Assembly (NCBI RefSeq): GCF_024713945.1
Contig: NC_134677.1
Span: 2,173,001 to 2,237,000 of the forward strand
Direction: 5' to 3'
From: Dermatophagoides farinae
Lineage: Eukaryota > Arthropoda > Arachnida > Sarcoptiformes > Pyroglyphidae
DNA length: 64,000 bases
Under the pieces are notes generated by a model. The model was not told where the DNA came from, did not search any database, and saw only the letters and a list, made by a program, of their open reading frames with translations. The position numbers and the translations under genes are program-made. The first letter of the stretch is position 1. Every line of letters starts with the position of its first letter. Shown one piece after another: positions 26,975-37,854 of the stretch.

Positions 26975-27896
26975 ATGTTTTTTCCCCCATTTCTAGTAAT
27001 AATCATATTCAGTTTGATGATTATGATCAATGGCGATGATGATGATGGTGAAAAAAATATCAACGATCCATATTTAACCATAATAGTTCATCTGAAAAAG
27101 AATGGATTTTTATTCACACAAAATGATTATTATAATTTTTCACGAATAGATAGAGATGATATATTTAAATTTGGCAATGTATTATTTGATCCACGAATGA
27201 ACATGTTTATTGGAACAACATATCAACCGACAATGAATACAGAACAGCAATTAATTTATGATTATTTTAAACAAAAATGTGATGAAATTGAAAGAAAATA
27301 TTTACATGGCTATCCAAATTTTCAGCAAAAAAACAATGAATGTATAAACGATATTGTACGATTAACCATTCAACAACGTTTATATCAACATGTACGTTAT
27401 TTTCAATTGAATGATCAGAAAAAGAATCGACAATTCGATAAAGAATTGTATAGATTATTGACAATAGCCAATTCTTCTTGTATGATGGAAAATGATACCA
27501 GTAAAATTGAATGGAAACGTAAAAATTTTGAAAATATCATCATTTCATCGGATCGTTTATTCGTTTCGATTGCTTATTATTTTTTCCGTATTCGTTATGA
27601 TTTTTATCAGGAACATAGACAAATCACTTCGGATAGACGTAATAATTTACGACTAAAAGTACGAAACTTATACACACAACTCGGTGAGGTATGTGGTGGG
27701 TAATACAAAGAATCGGAAAAAATGTGAAAATTTTTCTTTTTTTTTACAGATCATTTTCGATTTAGAATTTTATCGTTTCAATTTTTTATTACAAAAACAA
27801 CATTTCAATTCGGAAATTGTTTTGCATAAATTTTTCATCATATTCGATATTCTAATACAGATGAAAGAATTTTATTATCAAAATCTTGTGGATTAA
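26975..27896 (+). CDS. Small secreted protein of unknown family
   Basis: Two exons, 26975-27688 and 27750-27896, are joined by a 61-nt phase-0 intron (GGTGAG|GTATGT ... TTTTACAG|ATCATT) and give 286 residues. The start is the ATG at 26975, opening a clear signal peptide (MFFPPFLVIIIFSLMIMING) followed by an Asp-rich segment. The mature part is charged and aromatic-rich, with Phe/Tyr/Lys/Asn/Asp frequent, only three evident cysteines (KCDEIERK, NECINDI, SSCMMEN) and several N-glycosylation sequons (for example NFS, NSS, NDT). No other membrane segment or known domain was recognised. The C-terminal exon is short and rich in Phe/Tyr/Leu/Ile. TTTCTAG at about 26991-26997 resembles an acceptor, so an upstream first exon cannot be excluded. 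It is flanked by long gene-poor DNA on both sides. The function is unknown; a lineage-restricted secreted protein is a reasonable inference. Confidence 0.7.
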
Positions 27897-27985
27897 CAGC
27901 GCCGAATCATCACACTAACAACAACAACAACAACAACAATCAAATAATTCAATCAATTATAATCAAATCAAATTTCTTTCCATTC

Positions 27986-27991
27986 AATAAA
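27986..27991 (+). terminator. Poly(A) signal of the secreted-protein gene
   Basis: AATAAA lies 90 nt after the stop codon (27894-27896), followed by a T-rich stretch. Its spacing fits a short 3' UTR. Confidence 0.5.
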
Positions 27992-30900
27992 TTAATTTTT
28001 TTCATCTTCTCTTCCTTCGAATTCAAATCAGATTGAGATTCATAATTAAATTAGATTACACACAGCAGCAGCAGCAGCTACCTGTATGCATGATGATTGC
28101 ATAATGTGAAAGTTCATAGACACCGGATACATATACATGTATTTACAAGCAGATAATACTTACATCATTGACGACAATTATAATTAATTTTCAAATGGTG
28201 GTCAAACATTACTCAATTACATTAATCGATGGTGAAAAAAAAGAAAAGAAAACTTTGCATGTTTATTTGTTTGCTATCTTATCATCTATCTATCAATTTG
28301 ATTTATCTATCTGACGAAGGATATGGTCGTCAAAAAACTGCATGACGATATATATACACATGTTTTGGTGTTGAAAAAATCACACATTCATTCATCCATT
28401 GATTCGATCAAAATAAATCGAAAAAGAAAGAATCATGCCGATGGTTGTTTAAATGAGAAACAACCATCACCATCATCATCAAATTGCCTCCATCAATATT
28501 GTTGATGTATAATGGTTTATATTCAGTGGGGGTAATTAGCGAGTAAATTGAGCGTATACGAACACAACTACGAATACGGGCGCCAAATTTTCTAGATCCT
28601 GGTTCATGTACTTTCTTATTCTTTGTGGTGGTGTGGTGGATGTGTTTGATCATATAGAAATATTATATTCCATCTTTTTGAATGAAATTTGAAAAATTTT
28701 TTATATTTATTCTTTGTAAATTTTGTTCACCATCTTCATGATAGAAAAATGAAAAGCAAAAAAGACTTTTTTTCTGTGAAAAAAAATAATTATTGTCACC
28801 TTTTTCATTCATTTTAAGTTTTTCGTGATTTATCCGAATTTCTGTCTTTAATTTTTTACTACAAAATGCAATAATAGTTCATATTTTTAGCGTATATATA
28901 AAAAAGGTAAACAAAAACCTGTCAAGTACCAGTGCAAAGTGGTGGTCAACATTGTTATATATTATTTTTTTTTTTTTTGGTTGAATTTCAACCACGGTAC
29001 AAATCGAGCAAAGGGTCCATGGTCGTGACATAGCATGACCTAGGATAGATCCGCGTTTCATCGTGTCTTCGTCATCATCATCATCATCGTTATTCAGTAA
29101 TTTAATTCATTCAGGTAAATTTAAAATACACAGCATATATAAACTGATAAATGATTTATCATTTTGTTTGTTATGATAAACGAATGAATGAATGAATGAA
29201 TAGAAGAAATTGGCAAAATATTCTAATGAATGAAAAAGGTATTTTTATTTTCATCAAAATTTTCAACAAATATTGTTATGGGTATTGAAACCTGTTGCTG
29301 TTGTTGCTCCTTGCATTGCTATATCCAATTGTTTTTCAATTGTGTATGTTTTGATAATTAATAACAAAATTTTTTATTCCTTTCTTTCACTCTAACAAGT
29401 TGTTGTTACCGGTCATTAAACTCTTTCAAAAATTTTGAATTGCGGTTTTTCACCCGGTTTTTGTATGATCAATTTATCATCATCATCATCATTTTTTGCG
29501 ATAAGAATTCTTTTCATATTGTCATCGAATGAATAAAAGCAAACGATGATGATGATAAACGATCAAATTAGAACAATTATTCTTTTCTTTTCTGTTGATT
29601 ATGTCAAATAAATAGAAAGAATAAAATTATTATCGTTGTTGTTGTTGTTGTTGTTATTTTTGCCGAATGATTTTTTCATGTTTTCCTGTGGAGAAAAAAA
29701 ATAGTATCACAACAAACAACAATCATCATTTGATCGTTACCGATGATTGGTGTTATGTATTGTGCACCTAAATAACATTTTTCTTGTGATTTAATCTTAT
29801 CATCATCATCATTGCATTACACATTTACTATTGTTCAATTTTATTATCTGTTAAATATTTTTTTTGTCTATTCGAGCCAGACAAATCTTGGCAATCAAAC
29901 ATCATTTATATGAAAAGTTAAAATTAGATCTAAGAAATAATGAATGGATACCTTTTTTTTGATTCAATCATATTGATGTTGTACGAGAGTGAGAGAAAGA
30001 AAAAAAAAGCAACAGGTAAATACAAATCTTTTTCCTCTGTGTGATTTACCGTCCATTTATTTTTTGTTTCCACCCCCTCACAATTTTCTCTTGTATGCCA
30101 TTACTAAATATAAATATAAATGATGATGATTATTATGTAAAAAACTGGACACACATACACATACAGAACACAGAAAAAAGGAAAAAAAAAACACTTGTAA
30201 ATACAAATGATGATGATGATGATGATACATTTGTTCAATGTTCATTTGTTGTTGTAGTTGTTGTTGTTGTTGTTATTGTTATTGTATCCCGTGGGAAATC
30301 TGTATCACAACCACCATAGTAATAATAATCATAACAATGCTGAATATAATCTATGATAGATCTAAGAACGAATAACAACCAAAAAAATAAAAATAAAAAA
30401 AACTTTGAAATTCAAATGGACAACACGATTTTTCATTCATTCAGAGAATAAAAAAAAAATTGTAACCTGACATCCAATGATGATGATGATGATACTAATG
30501 ATATGATTTGAATCCAAAACGAATACATAACACACACACACACATACATCAATCCAATTGTTATCGAATTTTTTTTTCATTTTGGTAATAAAAAAAAATG
30601 TGACCCCATAAAAATTGATACCAGTATGCAAACAACAACAACAAAGATAACTATCATTAAACATTATTCAAAAACATATGATGATATAATAATAATGGTA
30701 TGTAATGTACAACTAACCAATCATCATCGATTTGAATAGATCAGTAAGAGAGAGAGAGAGGGAAAAAAGTAGAATAATTCGATCTATCAATGAATGGTAA
30801 TAACGAAACAATATTTTTTTTGGAATATTGACATAATCAAAAATATTTTCACATAGATCACGATTAATTCATTTTTTTAGAATATTTTTTTCCTTCAATC

Positions 30901-31572
30901 AATACAATTTTTTCAATTTATTCAATCAACCAATCTGAATTCTTTTTTTTCTCTTTCTCTCTCTCTCTCTCGAACTCTTTTTTTTTGCCCGCTAACATTG
31001 ACCTAAATCAATCGAGTGGAAAATGTTTATTCCACAAAATATATAATAATTCAAGGATGCTAATCAATTGACCAATCCTTATTTTTTTTATTTATTGAAC
31101 AAAACATTGAAATCATTATTATTTGTTGGCCAAAACAAAAATCAGATCATTGTGTCCATACACACACACACACACACAAACATCATTTTTCATATATGTT
31201 TATATAGTTCAAAAATTTAGTTATAATTTTTTTTAGCATATATAAAAATCGAATGACCTGTGCAAGTTTGTGTGAACAATTAAGACAACAACTCAAATTT
31301 TAGAAAAACAAAATAAAAAAAAATTACTATTGCCTGGACGCAAGCAAAAAAAAAAGATGTTTTGTTTTGATATTCGTTAAGTTGGGCGAGGATGTGTCCA
31401 AAAAAAAAATGAGTAAACAAAAAATTATCAAAGCAACGAACAAGCCTGTTTTTTTTCTGTTTTTGGCAGCATCTTATACACATCCAGTCATACACTGTGT
31501 GTTTCATAGATACATCTTTAATTGAAATCAGATTTTATTTATCTTTTTCGTACTTTGCTATAGCTTGAATCT

Positions 31573-31607
31573 GGTTGGTTGGTTGGTTGGTTGGTTGGTT
31601 GGTTGGT
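31573..31607. repeat. (GGTT)n tetranucleotide repeat
   Basis: Almost nine perfect GGTT units, rare in a window dominated by GAT, GTT and CA repeats. The G-rich strand has regularly spaced GG pairs. Confidence 0.9.
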
Positions 31608-32017
31608 ACAAAGTTCATCTTAGTAATGATGATGATGAACTTAATTGTAAGTAGTATGTGTGTGTGTGTGTGGCTCTTTACTTAATAAGAAAAAAAATAA
31701 ATATTTTCTCTGACCATAATATGATGATGATGTCTGAATGAATAAAAATAAACAACAGCAACAAACAAGCACCTATAATAAGTGGGAAAAAAAGTGGCAC
31801 TCCTCAAGTATATACTTGTTGCTGAATGATGATGATGATGATGTAGTTTTGTTGTTTTGGATATCAAGTTTTTCAATAATTTTTTTTTTATTTTCGATCA
31901 CTAGATTTTCATTTTCGATTTTTTTTAGATCTTTATGATTCAAAGGGAAAAAATTAATAGATTTTTTTTGGTTGTTGTCTTTGTTATCTTTGCAAAATCT
32001 TACCAAAAATGATGATC

Positions 32018-32044
32018 CATCATCATCATCATCATCATCATCAT
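32018..32044. repeat. (ATC)n microsatellite
   Basis: Nine ATC units directly abutting the perfect inverted repeat that starts at 32045. Confidence 0.85.
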
Positions 32045-32102
32045 AATTTTTGTTGCATTTTCAGCCATTTTCAGCCATTTTTTTGAAAATGCAACAAAAA
32101 TT
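32045..32102. repeat. Perfect 19-bp inverted repeat with a 20-nt loop
   Basis: AATTTTTGTTGCATTTTCA (32045-32063) is exactly complementary to 32084-32102. The loop contains GCCATTTT twice. The structure sits about 190 nt left of the foldback-type repeats at 32291 and may belong to the same mobile or repeat unit, or be an independent hairpin. Confidence 0.85.
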
Positions 32103-32398
32103 GTTTATTTCTTTCTCGGTTAATGCATTTTTTTTGCATCAAAAAAAAATTGTTCTAGTTGTCCTTGTTTTTTTTTTAGTTTTTTCGTTCATTTCGTTTA
32201 AAAATAAATCCAAGCTCTTAATCTTAACGCGAAAATAATTTCCATGTCATGGCGTTTGGTGGATTCGTGGTCAGAAGATAGTAGCTGGAATGTATCATTG
32301 GATCAATCAGTTTTTCTACCACCAGAAAAAAATGAAAATAAAAATAAACATTTGAAGCAATAGATTTTTTGCCTCGATTTTTCGGTTCTGTCACAATT

Positions 32399-32530
32399 TG
32401 TCGAAAATAAAAATGTCGAATACAAAATGGTCGAAAATATTTGATCGAAAATAATAAAGTCGAAACAACAAAAACGTCGAACAGACAAAAATGTCGAAAA
32501 TAAAAAAGTCGAAGATTGAAATGTCGAAAA
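32399..32530. repeat. GTCGAAAAT-type minisatellite, left arm
   Basis: About eight to nine degenerate units of 15-17 bp, each starting with GTCGAA or ATCGAA (for example GTCGAAAATAAAAAT). The block is repeated in inverted orientation at about 33353-33462. Confidence 0.75.
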
Positions 32531-33185
32531 TGGCTTGAGCCCTTATCCCTTAAAATTATCACTAACGAAAAAGACTCAAATATTATTTTTTCATTTCAAT
32601 TCTGGATAATCACAGATTAAGATGATAAAATTTTATTTTTATTCGAACTATTTGGATTCATATTATTATCAATTCACTTTATATTTTCATTCAAAGTTGT
32701 TTGTGATTATTATTTGATTGTTTATCGATTTACTACAGCATCAAAATTATCTGTAGAAATATAATAATTCGTAACGAAGTTTAAGCACAAGTTTTATTTA
32801 CGGTGATAAATATCAGTTAGATGGTATATTAATTCAAACAATATATAAGTCGCCAACGTAAGCCAAATCAGAAGTGAAGTCTTCTTCTCTGTCCATCGTT
32901 TTTATATGCCTTTTTCCAATCGATATTTGTCTTTGTCATTGATTACCAAACGACTCATTGTTGGTCATAATGCTGGTAATCATTCGTCATTCTTGTCTAT
33001 TAGTCATGATTAGCCATCCTGGTTTGTTGCTACCTATTTACAAAACATCGTTACCATTATTTGACTCATTCCTTGTCATCGATATTTGAGTCTTCTGGAT
33101 GATCTTCAGATTAGTTATTTTTACATATCTTTAAGTAATTATTTGGGTGATAAAAGGACCATTCAATGTGAACGGTCTTCAGAAG

Positions 33186-33200
33186 TTAGGTTAGGTTAGG
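33186..33200. repeat. Three TTAGG units (arthropod telomere-type motif)
   Basis: TTAGGTTAGGTTAGG lies inside the central part of the putative foldback element. (TTAGG)n is the canonical telomere repeat of many arthropods; three units are too few to call an interstitial telomere. Confidence 0.6.
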
Positions 33201-36200
33201 TGGTCTCGGTTCATTAGATTAATCCAAACCTCACCGAATGTTTATCATTGGATCAGATCAAAGTCTTTTTCTACCACCAGAAAAAAATGAAAATACATGT
33301 ATACATTTAACCGTTTTCGTTAAGCGCTCACTCATTTAAGGGGATAGGGGTTTTCGATTATTGTGTTCGACTTTTTTATTTTCGAATCGACGTTTTTTCG
33401 TTTCGACTTTATTATTTTCGATCAAATATTTTCGACCATTTTGTATTGCCTCGATTTTTCGTGTTTGAAAATTTTTTTCTCCCACAAGAATTGCCTCCAT
33501 ATTTTTTTTTTTTTTTTTTTTTTGGTTCTCAACAAACGATCCGAAAAAAATTTTACATTTTAAATACACAAAATTTAACACTTCACCATAATTCTTATTC
33601 TTTCCCGCTCGTCAATGGTTGTTTCATTGAATGAAAAAAAATAAATATTTTTCAACATTTCAAAAATGGATTATAATTACAAGTTTTTTGAAAATTATTT
33701 GTTTCAGTAGCTGTTGTTGTTGTTGTTGTTTTTGTTGCTGTTAACTCTAATTGTACCATAATTGGTTTGTATTTTTTACGAGATAATAAGCAAAAAAAAA
33801 CTTTATGATCATTATGGGGCTATATAATATACTGAGAAAAAAAAACTTATCATCATTTCAATATTCAGTTTGAAAAAAAAACAAAAACAATAACATTAAA
33901 CTGGAATTGAGAATCATCATCATCATCATTATTAGTTGTAATAATATTGAGAACATGAGATAATACAGCGATTTTGTTGTTGTTGTTGTTGTTGTTGGAA
34001 TGTAATATAAATAACAGTTAATATAATGGCAAAAATAACCAATTTTGTATCAATTGTTTTTTTTGTATCGGTCAATAACAGTAGAAACAAAAAAAGGTCA
34101 AAACATTTGAACTCTATTTTTTTTGACTCTATTTCATATATAAATATGGTTTAAATATGGTGAAATTATTTGTTATCATTATGATTACATAGTGAAATTT
34201 TTTTTTTGTTCTCAAATTGTAAGAATTTTTTCAAATAATTATATTCAGGCAAAAAAAAGTCAATGATAAAGATAATAAGTGCTGTTGTGTGAATGTTTTC
34301 TTCGCGTGAAAAAACAATTTTTTTTTGTTGAACATTATGAGATAATTTTTTTCGAAAATTTTACGTTTCAAATCGATCAATCGATCGCACACAGATAACA
34401 ATAACCTATCGATTGATTGATATCAGATAATTATCAACTCAAAGAGTCATTTGATAAAATTCTGATTAATTTTGACTATTTTTAATTCCATAAATTCATT
34501 TTGATTTCAGTTTTGAATATTTTTTTTTTTTTTTTTTGCTAACATTTTGCAAATGAACAATATGGATTTTTGTTTTGTTTTGTTTACCATCAGTACCCTC
34601 TTCTCATCATACGTTATAATCAATGATGATGATGATGATGATATTGATGGTTAATTCGTGACCATCATTCGAACTATGACCCTTGATTCACCACTTATCG
34701 ATTTTTATGAATCATTCTATAAGAAGAAAAAAAAATTAAACCTAGACCCGGACTCGAAGCTAAAAAAAAGGAAAAAAACATGACTAATTGATGTTTTTGT
34801 AACAACAAATAATAACAAACTGAAAAATCGTGAACAAATTTTTCTTTCTTACGTTCCAATTTCCGTTGGATGTCAATAAGAATAGTAGGAGGAGGTGGTG
34901 GTCTGTAGGGACCACCTCCTATCAATGATTTTGTGCTTTATGAAATCATCATCATTGATGATGATGAACATAAGGGAAAAAATGATGCGTCAATAGCTAA
35001 TTTCATTTTTTTTTCGTTGAAAAATTTTTTCGCTTTCAATTGATCATTTGAAAAAAGGTCCGCTTTCTTTCATTCTTTATTTGAATTTTCATTTTTTCTT
35101 TATTTTGATTTGATAAACGTGATGAACGTTGATGTTGATGATACACACGTACCAGTCCGGTTAGATTGTTTGCCATGGTCTCGTGGTCGATTTTTATGTA
35201 TGTGTGTGTGTGTATTTGTGGATGATCTTTATATGTCTCGATGATGATAATTCAGTTCATTTTTTTTGTGGTCCTCTGTCTAATTGGACTCATTGAACTT
35301 TTTTTTGTCTGTTTTGTTGTTGTCTAACTTGGGTCTCCAGTGTGTGTTCTTCATTTTACAATAACAACAACAACAACAACAACGAAAAAAAAATGTTTGT
35401 CACGATTCTCTCATTGACGGAATCTAAGTCTACGAAAATCTTTGTGGCCAAAAATGAAGAAAAAAAAATTCAAAGTTCCTGATATGCGGCTTGTGTGCGT
35501 CCGTGTTTGTAAAACTGGACAGTGGTTGTGGAAAAAAAATAGTCACGAGTCAATTTCAAAAAAAAAAAAAAATCAAATCTTTGATTCGTCGCGTCTTCCA
35601 TTTTTGTTTTGTTTTGTTTTTGTTTCTTCATGATAAAATGAACATTATTATCCAAGCGTTTTTTGAAAAAGTCAAGGTTTTCGCCCAAAATATCAAAGTG
35701 TTCAAAAGAAAAAACAAAAGAAAAACCTAGAAATTTTTTTGTATATTGTAATTATTACAATTTCCAAATTTAGACAATGATTACGAATGATCATCATCAT
35801 TGAATTGTATCGATTATCATCATAGTAATAATAATAATCGAACAATGGTAACATTCATTCGTTCATTCATTCTATTATACACCTGGCATCTGGATCATTA
35901 TTTTTAAAAGTAAAGAAAAAAAATTGGACAAAGAATTCGAAGGTTTCACATAATACAGCTGTGTAATTGAAATGATGATACCATTTACATCATTTTGTTG
36001 ACAAATTCAATTGTTGTTGTATTTTTGTTATTTTTCCACTTTCTCGTTTCATTTGTAAATGATTTCTCTTCTCATTCATTAAAAATGAGCTTTTCAATGT
36101 TTTGTTTTTGACGTTGTTACTTCATTTGTGTAATGATAATGATTCGGATATCCTTGTTTCCTTATTCATTGATTAATTAATTAGATTAATTTGCAGTGTT

Positions 36201-36206
36201 AGTGAT

Positions 36207-36228
36207 GCAGCAGCAGCAGCAGCAGCAG
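36207..36228. repeat. (GCA)n microsatellite
   Basis: About seven GCA/CAG units with no open frame around them that looks coding. Confidence 0.8.
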
Positions 36229-37310
36229 TTTTTTTCAAATTGAAAAAAAAATTTCCATTCTAAGAATCGGATTCATTTAGTTTGGTTGAAGATTTATGAT
36301 CATGAATAGAAGATGAAAAAAAACTGATTTACTGATAAATATCAAACAACAACAACAACAGCAACGGAGATACGAATATTCCTGACGACAATCTGAACCA
36401 ACGTACCCGGATCTATTTGAAAATAGATGAAAATTATCCATTCAATCAAATTGACTATGATCAATGATTTTGTTTCTCTGCAGATTTATGCTGAGGATTT
36501 TTTTCTTCTATTTTTTTCATTCACTTTTGATGCCTAAAAGTTGAGTATAAACATAATTCCAAAATACAATCCTAATCATAGGAAAAACACTGACCAGTTT
36601 GATGATCTATACGTTCTGACTTGATAATTAGTCGATTGAGCTAAATAAAAATGATGGCTGCATATTTCCTCCCCTTTTTTCCATCATAATAATAATTCGT
36701 TATTTATCCATCCAAAAAATCTAATGGATATCTCGTTATCCCTCTGCATAATCTCTTTCTTTTGGTTATAGCAATTTTTTTTATCTTCATTTCATCTTGT
36801 CTATTTGGTTCTATTTTCATTAGATCTATCTACTATGTTCTATAATAATGTTGTTCTACAACAACAACAACATCCATTCATTTATTTTTATTGAGAAATT
36901 ATCTGGAATTTTTTGTTTTTTTTTTTCGTTTACTTAATGTTTTTGGCAATGTCCAGGTATATATTTATACTACACACATACATACAAACATTTAGTAGGT
37001 TGGTATATTTCTTTCGGTCATCATCATTTCAAAGATGTTCAAAGATGTTTCAAAGTACATAGTTAAGAACGATAGAGAGTAAAGTAGTTGGTTTAGTTTG
37101 GTTTGGTTAATTATTATCATCATCATCATCATCATCAAGTTAATAGCAACAAGTATCATCCATTTTATATAAAATATACCTTGTCATTTCATTGTATTGA
37201 CTCTAAAAATATTATATTATAGTATTATTGTATATCGTTTAGTTCGTTTTTTTTCTAGTTCCTATATTCTCAATCTTTGTATGATCTAATGTCCAAACTG
37301 TTGTCTATAA

Positions 37311-37341
<31 letters not shown>

Positions 37342-37712
37342 GATCTTCAAATATATACGATAATGTATTTGTTATGGAGATATTTTCTTCTTTTTGATTG
37401 TATTTTCGCCTATGGCTAGGCGCCAAATGATTGTTGTTATTCGAATAATAATAATAATAATAATAAAACAACAACGATTTGTCGATTGAATATAATGAAT
37501 GAATGAATGGAAGAAAAATTACTTGACCAATACACATCCTGTTGTTGTTTTTGTTGTTGTTGTAGTTGAAAAGCCGCATCCCTTATTTCAGGTCATAACC
37601 ATCATACAGACATCTGGCCAAATATACATTTTCCACATATAAACTAAAAAAAAAAGTTTCATTTGCCATCGGGTTGGTATTATGGAAAAAAACTTGATGG
37701 ATTGAAACAGAG

Positions 37713-37713
37713 C

Positions 37714-37744
<31 letters not shown>

Positions 37745-37804
37745 AAACAACAAAAAACTATAAATTTATATGATAATTCAGTTTGCACGGTAATTAATCT
37801 TTGC

Positions 37805-37846
<42 letters not shown>

Positions 37847-37854
37847 CGTTGTCG
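37713..37854. repeat. Inverted pair of long (CAA)n and (GTT)n tracts
   Basis: A (CAA)n tract at 37713-37743 is followed about 60 nt later by a (GTT)n tract at 37804-37854, one of the longest trinucleotide tracts in the window. The arms are complementary over about 30 bp and could form a long hairpin. Minus-strand frames through it give a run of Cys and a run of Thr and are not credible genes. Confidence 0.8.

Larger units (their letters stand above)
32291..33462. mobile_element. Putative foldback-type repeat element with GTCGAAAAT minisatellite arms
   Basis: A direct repeat of about 50 bp occurs at 32291-32340 and 33241-33295 (shared core CTACCACCAGAAAAAAATGA). GCCTCGATTTTTCG occurs in direct orientation at 32371-32384 and 33449-33462. 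A perfect 46-bp inverted repeat joins 32421-32466 to 33400-33445, and weaker complementarity extends outward. The arms consist of a degenerate 15-17 bp tandem unit beginning GTCGAAAAT. The central 0.7 kb is less simple than its surroundings and holds three TTAGG units at 33186-33200. No transposase reading frame was seen. A non-autonomous foldback or miniature element is the most likely explanation; an inverted local duplication is the alternative. Confidence 0.5.

Noticed and set aside
32224-32562. Minus-strand frame with repeated FRHF-type residues
   Set aside because: It is a translation of the GTCGAAAAT minisatellite, not a gene.
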